The notes under the pieces were generated by a model that did not search any database, was not told where the DNA came from, and saw nothing but the letters and a program-made list of their open reading frames with translations. Position numbers and translations under genes: made by a program. This document shows positions 11,692 through 22,870 of a stretch of 64,000 bases of DNA, piece after piece. The stretch comes from Amycolatopsis orientalis DSM 40040 = KCTC 9412 (GTDB lineage: Bacteria > Actinomycetota > Actinomycetes > Mycobacteriales > Pseudonocardiaceae): contig NZ_ASJB01000015.1 of NCBI RefSeq assembly GCF_000478275.1, positions 456,418-520,417 of the forward strand. The letters are read 5' to 3'. Numbering within the stretch: position 1 is the stretch's first letter; the number at the start of each line of letters is the position of its first letter.

Positions 11692-12084
11692 TCAGACCGT
11701 GACCTCGTGCCCGGATTCCCGGAGCGCCTTCACCGCGCGTTCCAGCTCGGGAGCCCGGACGAGCACGTGGTCGGTGTCGAAAGTGGACATCGAGAACAGC
11801 GCCACGCCGGCGGCGGCCAGTTCGCTCGACAGCGCCGCGATGATGCCGGTCAGCGTGAAGGCCAGCGGCCCGCGGACCGACAGCAGCCTCCAGCCGTCCT
11901 CGACGGTGGCCCCGGCGGGCGCGAGCCCGGCCGGGCAGATCACCGACAGCTCCTCCGGCGTCCGCGTGATGGAGATCAGCACGGGTTCGCCGGGGTCGAG
12001 CAGATTCGCCGGAACCGGCGCGTCCGGGGCGAGGCGGGCGACCGCGTATTCGCCGGGCCGGACGTCGATCGCGAGGCGGCGCAT
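11692..12084 (-). CDS. ACT-domain protein (CASTOR-like)
   Basis: A 130-residue cytosolic protein with two tandem small ligand-binding units. The second (RGPLAFTLTGIIAALSSELAAAGVALFSMSTFDTDHVLV) is a typical ACT fold as in CASTOR/aspartokinase-type amino-acid sensors. It probably binds an amino acid and regulates a partner enzyme. The ATG overlaps the thyX stop by one base (TGATG), so expression is coupled to thyX. The neighbouring dapA makes an aspartate-family ligand conceivable, but nothing in the sequence proves it. Confidence 0.8.
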   Translation of the reverse strand: MRRLAIDVRPGEYAVARLAPDAPVPANLLDPGEPVLISITRTPEELSVICPAGLAPAGATVEDGWRLLSVRGPLAFTLTGIIAALSSELAAAGVALFSMSTFDTDHVLVRAPELERAVKALRESGHEVTV

Positions 12085-12836
12085 CAGCCTTCGAGGACCT
12101 TCGGGCTCGACGCGATCTCGGTGCCGTCGGGCAGCGCCGAGATGGTGAAGTCCGCGAACACGTTGCCCGAGGCCTTCTGCAGCTCGCGCAGGCAGTCGAT
12201 GGCCAGGGCGCGGATCTCGACGTCGGCGTGCTCGGTGGCGCGCATCGCGATGAAGTGCCGCCAGGCGCGGTAGTTGCCGGTGACCACGATGCGGGTCTCG
12301 GTCGCGTTCGGCAGCACGGCGCGGGCGGCCTGGCGGGCCTGCTTGCGGCGCAGGGTCGCGCTCGGCACGTCGGCGAACTTCTCCTCCAGCCCGGCGAGCA
12401 GCTCGGTGTAGGCGTCCACGGCGGCCTGCGAGGCGGCGAGGAACTTCGCGTGCAGCTCCGGGTCCTGCGCGATGACGTCGGGCTCGACGAACGCGGCGTC
12501 ACGCTCGGGGACGTAGCGCTGCGAGAGCTGCGAGTAGGAGAAGTGACGGTGGCGGATCAGCTCGTGCGTCAGCGACCGGGAGATCCCGGTGATGTAGAAG
12601 CTGACGGAGCCGTGCTCCAGCACCGAAAGGTGGCCCACGTCGATGATGTGCTCGAGGTAGCCGGCGTTGGTGGCCGTCTTCGGGTTCGGCTTCTTCCAGG
12701 ACTGGTAGCAGGCCCGGCCCGCGAATTCGGCCAGCGCCTCACCACCGTCGGCATCGGTCGACCACGGTACGTCCGACGGCGGGAAGAACTCCGTCTTCGC
12801 GATCAGCTGAACCTTGGGTGACACGGTCTCGGCCAC
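12084..12836 (-). CDS. thyX: FAD-dependent thymidylate synthase
   Basis: Converts dUMP to dTMP using methylene-tetrahydrofolate and reduced FAD. The ThyX signature R-H-R-x7-S is present at residues 95-105 ([13 protein letters not shown]), and length (250 aa) is standard. The GTG at 12836 is preferred over a GTG 30 bases upstream because AAAGGGAG lies 7 nt before it and conserved sequence begins there. The thyX/dapA/rnj neighbourhood is ancestral in this order; here an ACT protein and a kinase separate thyX from dapA. Confidence 0.96.
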   Translation of the reverse strand: MAETVSPKVQLIAKTEFFPPSDVPWSTDADGGEALAEFAGRACYQSWKKPNPKTATNAGYLEHIIDVGHLSVLEHGSVSFYITGISRSLTHELIRHRHFSYSQLSQRYVPERDAAFVEPDVIAQDPELHAKFLAASQAAVDAYTELLAGLEEKFADVPSATLRRKQARQAARAVLPNATETRIVVTGNYRAWRHFIAMRATEHADVEIRALAIDCLRELQKASGNVFADFTISALPDGTEIASSPKVLEG

Positions 12837-12918
12837 GTTCGCACTCCCTTTCGACCCCTGCTCCACGACTCCGGGCAGCGTAACCGCAGCCTGCTTTGAC
12901 GGCGGGGCGACATCACGG

Positions 12919-12969
12919 TGACGTCAGAGTCTCCTTGACTGACATTACAAGTGACGTCATAGTGGTGTC
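12919..12969 (+). promoter_or_regulatory. Promoter with twin TGACGTCA operators, leaderless start
   Basis: Two perfect TGACGTCA palindromes at 12919-12926 and 12952-12959 lie 33 bp apart, about three helical turns. Between them is TTGACT (12935-12940), and 17 bp further CATAGT (12958-12963), a good -35/-10 pair. The ATG of the HicB-like gene follows the -10 by 6 nt, so transcription should begin at the start codon. The downstream operator overlaps the -35/-10 spacer, which suits repression. Confidence 0.7.
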
Positions 12970-13494
12970 ATGGATCTGACGCCGTACATCACAAGCCTTC
13001 GCGAGGACCTCGCGAACACGGCTTCGGCCGGCGACGAGCAGACGCGGCGCGCTGCCGCGCTGCTGTCGTCGGCGCTGGAGCCCGCCGCCCGCCTGACCAT
13101 CATGAACGCCCTCGCGGACCTGGCCGCCGAAGTGACCTCGGCGCTGCCGGGGCACGTCGTCGACGTCCGGCTCGACGGCCGCGACGTGCGCGTCGTCGTC
13201 ACCGGTTCCGGCGAGGGCACCGAGCAGAACGCGCCCCGTCAGGAAGCGCCGCGGGAGACGCCGCGCGCGCCCAAGGTGGACACGGGCGACATCACCCGGA
13301 TCACGCTGCGCCTGTTCGAGCAGGTCAAGGGCCAGGCCGAAGCCGCGGCCGCCTCTCAGGGCGTGTCGCTGAACACGTTCGTCTCGCAGGCCGTCCAGGG
13401 GGCGCTGGGCAAGAGCGGGAGCGAGCACTGGCACCACAAGCAGAAGCCGGGCGGCGGTGCCGGTTCACACCTGCACGGCTGGGTCCAGGGCTGA
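12970..13494 (+). CDS. HicB-like ribbon-helix-helix regulator
   Basis: A 174-residue protein. Residues 1-75 are helical with a short beta part (VVDVRLDGRDVRVVVTG). A Pro-rich linker is at 80-100. Residues about 105-145 (ITLRLFEQVKGQAEAAAASQGVSLNTFVSQAVQGAL) are a clear ribbon-helix-helix of the HicB/Arc type, and the C-terminus is Gly/His-rich. RHH proteins bind short palindromes as dimers, and two TGACGTCA sites sit in its promoter, so autoregulation is likely. There is no adjacent HicA toxin; the partner gene 12 nt downstream encodes a DUF4097 protein, so this is probably not a classical toxin-antitoxin module. Confidence 0.82.
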   Translation: MDLTPYITSLREDLANTASAGDEQTRRAAALLSSALEPAARLTIMNALADLAAEVTSALPGHVVDVRLDGRDVRVVVTGSGEGTEQNAPRQEAPRETPRAPKVDTGDITRITLRLFEQVKGQAEAAAASQGVSLNTFVSQAVQGALGKSGSEHWHHKQKPGGGAGSHLHGWVQG

Positions 13495-13505
13495 GGGGGA
13501 CGGAA

Positions 13506-14414
13506 ATGACCGAGGAAAACACTCCCGCCGGTGAAGAGACCGTGCGCGTCGAGGACTTCGAGGCCGAGGGCCCGATCGAGATCGACGTGAGCGTGGCCAT
13601 CGGCCGGGTGACCATCGAACTGACCGGGGAAAGCGGCGTCCACGCCGAGGTCCGCCGCGACGGCGGCGAACAGCAGCCGTGGGTGGACGGGATGACGAGC
13701 CTGCTCAGCTGGGTCGGCGAACGCTTCGGCGACCAGCTCGGCGGTTCGCCGGGGGCGTCGGCGAGTGACGCCGTGACGCAGACGCGGATCGAGAAGGTCG
13801 GCAACCGGCTGGTCGTCCAGGCGCCGAAGGCCTGGCAGCTGAAGAACATCCCGCTCGCCGTGACCGTCCGGGCACCCGCCGGTTCGCATCTGGAGGTGCG
13901 GGCCGGGGCCGCCGACGTCGCGGTGACCGGTTCCGCGGGCCGGGCCGACATCATGACCGGCGCGGGCACTGTCGGCCTGGAGCACGCCGACGGTTCGGCG
14001 ATCGTCCGCACCGGCACCGGCGACATCAAACTCGGGCCGACGGTCTCCGGCCTCCAGCTGCGCACCGGCAGCGGCTGCGTCGAAGCGGCCGCGGTCAGCG
14101 GTTCGGCCACGGTCGCGACCGGCACCGGCGACGTCTGGCTCGGCGAGGTCGCGGGCGAGGTACTCGCGCGCACCGGCAGCGGCGACCTCTCGGTGGCGGA
14201 CGCCACCTCCGGGTCGCTGGAGCTGACCACCGGATCGGGCGACGTCCGGGTCGGGATCGGCGGCGGCGTTCAGGCGGAGATCGACCTTTCGTCGACGACG
14301 GGTTCGGTGTCGAGCGAGCTGGAGGTCGCGGAGAGCGCCCCTTCGGAGGTCTCGCTGAAGGTGCGGGCGCGCACCGGCACCGGGGACGCGGTGGTGACGA
14401 GCGCGGCCAGCTGA
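13506..14414 (+). CDS. DUF4097 family protein (putative beta-helical adhesin fold)
   Basis: A 302-residue protein with no signal peptide. From about residue 105 onward it consists of repeating short beta-strands (for example VRTGTGDIKLG, LRTGSGCVEAA, VATGTGDVWLG, ARTGSGDLSVA, LTTGSGDVRVG), a ~20-residue period that gives a right-handed beta-helix/solenoid. DUF4097 proteins are widespread in actinobacteria and firmicutes, often beside a regulator that controls them; their function is unsettled. A ggggacgga ribosome site lies just upstream, and the gene is in one operon with the HicB-like regulator. A double hairpin follows the stop. Confidence 0.86.
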   Translation: MTEENTPAGEETVRVEDFEAEGPIEIDVSVAIGRVTIELTGESGVHAEVRRDGGEQQPWVDGMTSLLSWVGERFGDQLGGSPGASASDAVTQTRIEKVGNRLVVQAPKAWQLKNIPLAVTVRAPAGSHLEVRAGAADVAVTGSAGRADIMTGAGTVGLEHADGSAIVRTGTGDIKLGPTVSGLQLRTGSGCVEAAAVSGSATVATGTGDVWLGEVAGEVLARTGSGDLSVADATSGSLELTTGSGDVRVGIGGGVQAEIDLSSTTGSVSSELEVAESAPSEVSLKVRARTGTGDAVVTSAAS

Positions 14415-14435
14415 GGTCGCGTACCGCAGGGGGAT

Positions 14436-14487
14436 CGAGGGACCTTTGCTCTCACTTTTCCACGGGGGTGAGAGCAAAGGTCCCTCG
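14436..14487 (+). terminator. Hairpin after DUF4097 gene
   Basis: Perfect 20-bp arms (CGAGGGACCTTTGCTCTCAC and its complement) with a 12-nt loop containing TTTT. It lies 21 bp after the DUF4097 stop. It probably terminates the HicB-like/DUF4097 operon, and is followed immediately by a second palindrome at 14499. Confidence 0.7.
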
Positions 14488-14498
14488 CGGCAACCGCC

Positions 14499-14551
14499 GC
14501 AATGAAAGGTCCTTTCCTTGCAAATTTTGCAAGGAAAGGACCTTTCATTGC
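14499..14551. repeat. 53-bp palindrome, family C copy 1
   Basis: Perfect 26-bp arms around one central T. The arm core is GAAAGGTCCTTTCCTTGCAA, which contains nested GGAAAGG/CCTTTCC complementarity. A diverged relative sits at 40929-40979. It lies between the converging DUF4097 and YcaQ-like genes. Confidence 0.88.
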
Positions 14552-14647
14552 ATTCGGGAGGAGGACCCCACGGGTGGCTTTCGCAACGTCGGCTGTGGCG
14601 GTTGACTCGCGGGCACGGGTGGTCCGTGAAGGCCCCTATCTCTCGGC

Positions 14648-15892
14648 TCAGCGCACCAGCCGTGAAAGCACCGGGGCGAGATCGCCTCGCTCCCCCACCG
14701 CGGCCCCGTCCAGCCCCTGCCACTCCGCCATCAGCCGCAGCTCGCCCGCCAGCTCGCTCGCGACCCGCGCGACGTCCACGCCGGGCTCGGCGAAGGCGCC
14801 CTGGACGCGAAGCAGCCCGGCGGCACGATCGGCCTTGAGGTCGACCCGGCCGACGAGTTCGCCGTCGAGCAGGAACGGGAACACGTAGTAGCCGTAGATC
14901 CGCTTCGGCTCGGGAACGTAGATCTCGATGCGGTAGAAGAAGTCGAAGATGCGCTCGGTGCGGGCGCGTTCCCAGATCAGCGGGTCGAACGGCGACAGCA
15001 GCGCCCGGCCGGTGACCGACCGCGGCGCCTTCGCCGCGACGTGCCGGTATGCCGGGGCGGACCAGCCGTCCACGGTCACCGGTTCCAGCACCCCCGCCTC
15101 GACCAGCTCGGCCACCGCCCGCTTACTGACGTCCGGGCCGAGCCGGTAGTAGTCCCGCAGGTCCGGTTCGGTCCCGATACCGAGGGCGACGGCCGAGCGG
15201 GTGATCAGTTCGCGGGCGCCCTCTTCGGGGGTCACCTGCCGCGACAGGATCTCCGGCGGCACCACACGTTCGGTCAGGTCGTACAGCCGCTCGAACGACC
15301 GGCGCGTGCCCGTCGTCAGCTGGCCCACGCCGAACAGCCACTCGCAGGCCTTCTTGACCTCCGAGCGCTCCCACCACGAGCCGGGTTTACGGCGGGCGCC
15401 GTCGCTCTCCAGCGCGCGCTCGATGCCGCCCGCGCCGATCGGTCCCTGTTCCTTGACCACGGCGAGGATGTCGTCCACCAGCCCGGGTGTCTGCTCCAGC
15501 ACCCGCGCGTAGTTCGTCCACCAGCCCATGCGTTTCGCCCCGGACCGCAGCAGCGGCCAGTCCGCCACCGGCAGCAGACTCGCCTCATGCGCCCAGGATT
15601 CGACCAGCATCCGGGGCTTGCGCGCGGAATGGGACCAGGCCGCGTCGTCCACCAGCGTGGACTCGTACGCGCCGAGCCGGGAGAACAACGGCATGTAGTG
15701 CGCGCGGACCGCGACGTTCACCGAATCCAGCTGCAGCAACTGGATCTTCGACAGCACGCGCTGCAGATGCCGTCTGGTCACCGCCCCGCCGGGACGCGCG
15801 TCGCCGAATCCTTGTGCGGCCAGGGCGATCCGGCGCGCGACCGGCCCGCTGATGGTCGTAGTGCTCATCATCAGCATGCTGCCATCCGCCAC
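14648..15892 (-). CDS. YcaQ/AZL-type DNA glycosylase (winged-helix HTH_42 family)
   Basis: A 414-residue cytosolic protein of the HTH_42 superfamily, whose members YcaQ/AlkX and AlkZ unhook interstrand crosslinks and bulky alkyl adducts. The catalytic Q-phi-D signature is visible as QLD at residues 54-56 (LLQLDSVNV), as in the YcaQ branch. Winged-helix repeats follow, including PLIWERARTERIFDFFYRIEIYVPEPKRIYGYYVFPFLL, which is strongly conserved. Start choice is uncertain among several close ATG codons (15892, 15877, 15871, 15868). The stop codon lies in a degenerate half of a family B palindrome. In Streptomyces such enzymes can protect antibiotic producers. Confidence 0.87.
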   Translation of the reverse strand: MADGSMLMMSTTTISGPVARRIALAAQGFGDARPGGAVTRRHLQRVLSKIQLLQLDSVNVAVRAHYMPLFSRLGAYESTLVDDAAWSHSARKPRMLVESWAHEASLLPVADWPLLRSGAKRMGWWTNYARVLEQTPGLVDDILAVVKEQGPIGAGGIERALESDGARRKPGSWWERSEVKKACEWLFGVGQLTTGTRRSFERLYDLTERVVPPEILSRQVTPEEGARELITRSAVALGIGTEPDLRDYYRLGPDVSKRAVAELVEAGVLEPVTVDGWSAPAYRHVAAKAPRSVTGRALLSPFDPLIWERARTERIFDFFYRIEIYVPEPKRIYGYYVFPFLLDGELVGRVDLKADRAAGLLRVQGAFAEPGVDVARVASELAGELRLMAEWQGLDGAAVGERGDLAPVLSRLVR

Positions 15893-15927
15893 CGACAGTT
15901 TTCGACGGGAGCAGTAACCTCCCGGGC

Positions 15928-16488
15928 ATGGCCGCCGCCGAAGTCCGCCCCGCCGTCGTGTCCGACGCCGCCGAAATCGCCCGTATCCAACGCGACACCT
16001 GGCGAAGCGCCTACACGGAACTGCTCGGCGAAGCGGCCGTCGCCGAACTCGACGTCGTGGAACTCGAGAAGACCTGGGCCGAAACGATCGAGTACCCGAG
16101 GACGCGCGTCTTCCTCGCCACCGAAGGCGAGTTCACCGTCGGCTTCTGCGTCGCCGGACGGGCGCCGGAGAGCGAGGTGGCCGCCGCCGACGGATCGCTG
16201 CCCGACGACGCCCCGACAACGGCGCTCATCACGTCTCTGCTGGTCGAGCCGCGCTGGGGACGGCGAGGGCACGCGGGACGGCTGCTGGCGAACGCGTCCG
16301 CCTGGCTGCGCGGGGACGGCGCCACCCGCGGGATCAGCTGGGTCGCCCAGACCGATCACGCGTCACTGGGCTTCTTCCGCCGCGCGGGCTGGTCCCCCGA
16401 CGGGACCGTCCGCATCCTCGACACCGGAAGCACGAACGTGCGCGAGGTCCGGCTCACCGGCGACCTCGACCTCGAGCTCACTTCCTGA
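15928..16488 (+). CDS. GNAT N-acetyltransferase
   Basis: A 186-residue acetyl-CoA-dependent acetyltransferase. The N-terminal VRPAVVSDAAEIARIQRDTWRSAYTELLG is the usual opening of this branch; motif A (SLLVEPRWGRRGHAGRLLANA) with the R/Q-x-x-G-x-G/A pyrophosphate loop is around residues 98-118, and HASLGFFRRAGW follows. The substrate is unknown. A TAACCT box at 15915-15920 sits 7 nt before ATG and there is no ribosome site, indicating a leaderless mRNA. It overlaps the opposite-strand GtrA gene by 126 bp at the 3' ends. Confidence 0.88.
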   Translation: MAAAEVRPAVVSDAAEIARIQRDTWRSAYTELLGEAAVAELDVVELEKTWAETIEYPRTRVFLATEGEFTVGFCVAGRAPESEVAAADGSLPDDAPTTALITSLLVEPRWGRRGHAGRLLANASAWLRGDGATRGISWVAQTDHASLGFFRRAGWSPDGTVRILDTGSTNVREVRLTGDLDLELTS

Positions 16489-16974
16489 CTTCGCGAACAC
16501 CACCCAGCGCATCACCGAGTACATGAAGACGCCTTCGCACGCCCCGGCGATGAGCCGGGACAGGCGATAGTCGACGCCCAGCGCGGCCAGTCCCGCGCCG
16601 ACGCCGAGCAAGAACGCCACGTAGTTGACGACGATCGCGATGACGTACAGCACCGCCTGCCTGCCCACGGGCGCGTGCGAGCGGAAGTTCATGCTGCGGT
16701 TCAGCACGAAGCTCAGCCCGAACGCGGTCGCGTACGCGAGCGTGATCGCCAGCCACACCGGCAGGCCGAGCCGGCCGCGCAGCAGGGTCAGCAGGATCAG
16801 GTCGACCGCGAAGGTGAACCCGTTGATGAGCGCGAAACCGAGGAAACTCGGCGCCACCAGCCGGGAAAGCCCGAAGGGGAGGCGCCGGACCACGGCCGCG
16901 CAGAAGTCGGCGAAGCGATCCGCGAAACCCTTGCCGCGGACCGCGTCGTGCACGTCGGCCACGAAGCCCAGCAT
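16363..16974 (-). CDS. GtrA-family membrane protein
   Basis: A 203-residue protein with four transmembrane helices between about residues 38 and 160, containing FGLSFVLNRSMNFRS and the terminal VMRWVVFA block typical of GtrA/DPMS flippase-like proteins. They translocate polyprenyl-linked sugars or assist cell-wall polysaccharide synthesis. The start at 16974 has no clear ribosome site and other starts are possible. After the conserved WVVFA end, the frame continues about 40 residues of Gly/Glu/Ala-rich sequence, and this tail is antisense to the GNAT gene. The true functional end is probably earlier than the stop. Confidence 0.82.
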   Translation of the reverse strand: MLGFVADVHDAVRGKGFADRFADFCAAVVRRLPFGLSRLVAPSFLGFALINGFTFAVDLILLTLLRGRLGLPVWLAITLAYATAFGLSFVLNRSMNFRSHAPVGRQAVLYVIAIVVNYVAFLLGVGAGLAALGVDYRLSRLIAGACEGVFMYSVMRWVVFAKSGSELEVEVAGEPDLAHVRASGVEDADGPVGGPARAAEEAQ

Positions 16975-17112
16975 GGCAGCGGCAGGTGGCCGCGAGCCGA
17001 CGAACAGGTGATCTTCTGGTACGCCCTGGAAGCCGGGAACGGGGGTTATCCCCAGTGCGTCCTGTTTTTCAGCTGATAGCTTGGAGAGAACGAAGATAAC
17101 GGGGAGGCAACG

Positions 17113-17634
17113 ATGGTGGGCTGGTTGCTCCTGTCGTTCGGTGTCGCCTTCGGCTCCGCGATCCTTCCCATCGTCAGCGTCGAAATGTTCCTCATCGGCC
17201 TCTGCGCGAGCGAGCCGACCTTGCCGTGGCTGCTGCTCGGCGCCGTCGTCGCCGCGGGTCAGGTGGGCGGGAAGACGCTCTACTACCTCGCCGCGAAGGG
17301 CACCATCAAACTGCCGAAGCCGCTGCACGACCGGCTGCACCGGGAGCGGCCGCCCACTCCGCGGCGCGAACGATGGCGGGCGCGGACCAAGAAGATGCGC
17401 GCCCGACTCGACGCCCTCCGCGAACGCTGTCACCGGCATCCGCACTGGATGGCGGGCACCTACGGGGTGAGTTCGGTCCTCGGACTGCCGCCGTACATGG
17501 CCACGAGCGTGCTCGCGGGACTGGTGAACATGCCGCTGGCGAGCTTCCTGGCGACCGGGTTCCTGGGCCGCTGGCTGCGGTTCAGCCTGCTGGCCGCCTC
17601 ACCCGCCCTCTTCGCCGGCTGGTTCCACTACTGA
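17113..17634 (+). CDS. Small membrane protein, VTT/DedA-like topology
   Basis: A 173-residue protein with an N-terminal hydrophobic pair (residues 3-60, including SAILPIVSVEMFLIGLCASEP), a basic cytosolic loop (70-115, many Arg/Lys) and a C-terminal hydrophobic region (120-172). The pattern of short re-entrant segments, with GVSSVLGLPPYMATSVLAG in the second half, resembles small VTT/YqaA-type membrane proteins, but I cannot place it firmly. A strong GGGGAGGC ribosome site is 5 nt before the ATG. Divergent from the GtrA gene. Confidence 0.78.
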   Translation: MVGWLLLSFGVAFGSAILPIVSVEMFLIGLCASEPTLPWLLLGAVVAAGQVGGKTLYYLAAKGTIKLPKPLHDRLHRERPPTPRRERWRARTKKMRARLDALRERCHRHPHWMAGTYGVSSVLGLPPYMATSVLAGLVNMPLASFLATGFLGRWLRFSLLAASPALFAGWFHY

Positions 17635-17640
17635 CCGCCC

Positions 17641-17712
17641 GCATTTCGGCCTCTGAATGCGTCGGCCTGGGTCACCCATTCCCGCATTTCGTCCTCTAAG
17701 TGCAGGAGGCGG

Positions 17713-17729
<17 letters not shown>
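17641..17729. repeat. Family G repeat locus 1 with 17-bp tandem duplication
   Basis: Two direct units of the dispersed G repeat (consensus GCATTTCGTCCTCTGGATGC) at 17641-17661 and 17684-17704, between converging genes. The second runs into a 17-bp tandem duplication, CTAAGTGC(A/G)GGAGGCGG at 17696-17712 and 17713-17729. The stop codon of the minus-strand gene (17713-17715) is inside the second copy. Confidence 0.8.
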
Positions 17730-20269
<2,540 letters not shown>

Positions 20270-20289
20270 CGGATCCCTTACTCACCTGT

Positions 20290-20338
20290 CATGAAAGGGC
20301 CGTTCAGGACGACTCGCGTCCCGAACGACCCTTTCATG
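20290..20338 (-). terminator. Palindrome downstream of pnp (family E)
   Basis: 21-bp arms with two mismatches (CATGAAAGGGCCGTTCAGGA type) and a 7-nt loop, 26 bp past the pnp stop and upstream of the M16 gene. Likely the pnp terminator. The outer GAAAGG/CCTTTC resembles family C palindromes. Confidence 0.65.
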
Positions 20339-20363
20339 GCGTTTCACATCGGTCTGGCCGGAC

Positions 20364-22619
20364 CTACTGGGCGTCGGCCTTCGGAGCGTCGGCCTTCTCG
20401 CCTTCGGCGGCCTTGGCGTCCGCCGAGTCCTCTTCCTGGACCACGATCAGGCTGATCTTGCCGCGGTTGTCGATGTCGGCGATCTCGACGCGGAGCTTGT
20501 CGCCCACGTTGACCACGTCCTCGACCTTGGCGATCCGCTTGCCGTTGCCCAGCTTCGAGATGTGCACCAGACCGTCCTTGCCCGGCAGCAGCGAGACGAA
20601 CGCGCCGAACGCGGCCGTCTTCACCACGGTGCCGAGGAAGCGCTCGCCGACCTTGGGCAGCTGCGGGTTGGCGATGGCGTTGATCTTGTCGATCGCCGCC
20701 TCCGCCGACGGGCCGTCGGCCGCGCCCACGTAGATCGTGCCGTCGTCCTCGATGGAGATGTCGGCGCCGGTCTCCTCGGTGATCGAGTTGATCATCTTGC
20801 CCTTCGGGCCGATGACCTCGCCGATCTTGTCCACCGGGATCTTCACGCTGGTGACGCGCGGGGCGAACGGGCTCATCTCGTCCGGCGCGTCGATCGCCTC
20901 GGCGATGACCTCCAGGATGGTGAGGCGAGCGTCCTTCGCCTGCTTCAGCGCGGCCGCGAGGACCTCCGACGGGATGCCGTCGAGCTTCGTGTCGAGCTGC
21001 AGCGCGGTGATGATGTCCTTGGTGCCGGCGACCTTGAAGTCCATGTCGCCCATGGCGTCCTCGGCACCGAGGATGTCGGTCAGCGCGACGTAGCGGGTCT
21101 CACCGTCGACCTCGTCGGAGATGAGGCCCATGGCGATGCCGGCGACCGGCGCCTTCAGCGGGACACCCGCGTTCAGCAGCGCCATCGTCGAGGCGCAGAC
21201 CGAGCCCATCGAGGTGGAGCCGTTGGAACCCAGCGCCTCGGAGACCTGGCGGATCGCGTACGGGAACTCGTCCCGCTTCGGCAGGACCGGGACCAGGGCG
21301 CGCTCGGCGAGCATGCCGTGGCCGATCTCGCGCCGCTTCGGCGAACCGACGCGGCCGGTCTCGCCGGTGGAGAACGGCGGGAAGTTGTAGTGGTGCAGGT
21401 ACCGCTTCGTGGTCTCCGGGGAGAGCGAGTCGATCTGCTGCTCCATGCGGAGCATGTTCAGCGTGGTGACGCCCAGGATCTGGGTTTCCCCACGCTCGAA
21501 GAGCGCGGAACCGTGCGCCCGCGGGATCACGGCGACCTCGGCGGCGAGCGACCGGATGTCGGTCAGGCCGCGGCCGTCCATACGGATCTTGTCCGTGAGG
21601 ACGCGCTTGCGCATGATCTTCTTCGACAGGGCCTTGAACGCCGCGCCGATCTCCTTCTCACGGCCCTGGAAGGCTTCGCCCTCGCCCAGGCCGATCTTCT
21701 CCAGCACCGCGGCCTTGACCTGGTCGGTCGCGTTGTCGCGGTCCTGCTTGCCCGCGATGGTCAGGGCGTTCGCGAGGTCGTCGGTCGCGATGGCGGCGAC
21801 GGCGTCGAGCGCGTCCTGCTCGTAGGCGAGGAAGACCGGGAACTCGCCGGTCGGCTTGGCGGCCAGCTCGGCCAGCTGCTGCTGGGCCTCGCACAGCACC
21901 TTGATGAACGGCTTCGAGGCTTCGAGACCCTCGGCGACGGCGATCTCGTCCGGCGCCTTGCCACCATCGGCGATCAGGTCGAGCGTGCGCTCGGTGCCCT
22001 CGGCCTCGACCATCATGATCGCGACGTCGTCACCGACGATGCGGCCGGCGACGACCATGTTGAAGGTGGCGTCCTCGAGCTGCTTCCAGGTCGGGAACGC
22101 GACCCACTGGCCCTCGATCAGCGCGACGCGGACGCCGCCGACCGGACCGGAGAACGGCAGGCCGGCGATCTGGGTCGAGGCCGAAGCCGCGTTGATCGCG
22201 AGCACGTCGTACGGGTCGTCCGGGTTGAGGCTCTGGACGGTGATGACGACCTGGATCTCGTTGCGGAGACCGTCGGCGAACGACGGGCGCAGCGGCCGGT
22301 CGATCAGGCGGCAGGTGAGGATCGCGTCGGTCGACGGGCGGCCCTCACGGCGGAAGAACGCGCCGGGGATGCGCCCGGCGGCGTACATCCGCTCCTCGAC
22401 GTCCACGGTCAGCGGGAAGAAGTCGAAGTGGTCCTTCGGGTGCTTCGACGCGGTGGTCGCCGAGAGCAGCATGGTCTCTTCGTCGAGGTACGCGACGACG
22501 GCGCCGGCGGCCTGACGGGCCAGGCGGCCGGTCTCGAAGCGAACGGTGCGGGTGCCGAAACGGCCGTTGTCGATCACGGCTTCGGTTTCGTGCACGGTGA
22601 CTCCGGTGGAGTCGGTCAT
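20364..22619 (-). CDS. pnp: Polyribonucleotide nucleotidyltransferase (PNPase)
   Basis: A 751-residue phosphorolytic 3'-5' exonuclease/polymerase and, in actinobacteria, also the guanosine pentaphosphate synthetase. Two RNase PH domains (about 15-240 and 330-560, including [23 protein letters not shown]), a KH domain ([15 protein letters not shown], about 600-650) and an S1 domain ([31 protein letters not shown]) are in the canonical order. GAGGAGA precedes the ATG. The Ala/Lys/Asp-rich tail is typical. It sits immediately after rpsO, the ancient rpsO-pnp pair. Confidence 0.98.
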   Translation of the reverse strand: MTDSTGVTVHETEAVIDNGRFGTRTVRFETGRLARQAAGAVVAYLDEETMLLSATTASKHPKDHFDFFPLTVDVEERMYAAGRIPGAFFRREGRPSTDAILTCRLIDRPLRPSFADGLRNEIQVVITVQSLNPDDPYDVLAINAASASTQIAGLPFSGPVGGVRVALIEGQWVAFPTWKQLEDATFNMVVAGRIVGDDVAIMMVEAEGTERTLDLIADGGKAPDEIAVAEGLEASKPFIKVLCEAQQQLAELAAKPTGEFPVFLAYEQDALDAVAAIATDDLANALTIAGKQDRDNATDQVKAAVLEKIGLGEGEAFQGREKEIGAAFKALSKKIMRKRVLTDKIRMDGRGLTDIRSLAAEVAVIPRAHGSALFERGETQILGVTTLNMLRMEQQIDSLSPETTKRYLHHYNFPPFSTGETGRVGSPKRREIGHGMLAERALVPVLPKRDEFPYAIRQVSEALGSNGSTSMGSVCASTMALLNAGVPLKAPVAGIAMGLISDEVDGETRYVALTDILGAEDAMGDMDFKVAGTKDIITALQLDTKLDGIPSEVLAAALKQAKDARLTILEVIAEAIDAPDEMSPFAPRVTSVKIPVDKIGEVIGPKGKMINSITEETGADISIEDDGTIYVGAADGPSAEAAIDKINAIANPQLPKVGERFLGTVVKTAAFGAFVSLLPGKDGLVHISKLGNGKRIAKVEDVVNVGDKLRVEIADIDNRGKISLIVVQEEDSADAKAAEGEKADAPKADAQ

Positions 22620-22706
22620 AGGGTGTATCTCCTCTTTTGTTCCTCTGTAACGGCGCGAGTCTCCCACCCTGGGACCTGTTTCGCCTGCGGACGCTCGAGG
22701 AGTGAG

Positions 22707-22764
22707 GCCGGTCTTCGATCGAAGCCCCCGGGCCGTTACCCGGGAACCACTACCGAGGACCGGC
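22707..22764 (-). promoter_or_regulatory. Structured leader upstream of pnp
   Basis: Outer stem GCCGGTC (22707-22713) with GACCGGC (22758-22764), enclosing a CCCGGG-rich inner dyad and a CTTCGATCGAAG palindrome, about 90-145 nt before the pnp start. In other bacteria PNPase represses its own mRNA through a 5' leader stem; this hairpin is a candidate by analogy only. Confidence 0.4.
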
Positions 22765-22826
22765 GGACGGATCCTCATGCGCGCTCGCGCCATGCCCCTC
22801 ACGTGGAGAGGCGTTCTGTTCTTAAG

Positions 22827-22863
22827 CCGAGGGGGAGCGACCGCTGTGGCCACTCCCCCTCGG
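22827..22863 (-). terminator. Hairpin between rpsO and pnp
   Basis: Perfect 11-bp stem (CCGAGGGGGAG and its complement) with a 15-nt loop, eight bases past the rpsO stop; no T-tract. It resembles the rpsO terminator or processing hairpin that separates rpsO from pnp in other bacteria. Confidence 0.7.
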
Positions 22864-22870
22864 GTTCAAG

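Noticed and set aside
12970..13494. HicAB toxin-antitoxin module
   Set aside because: Only the ribbon-helix-helix half is present; the neighbour is DUF4097 and no HicA-type RNase is within reach.
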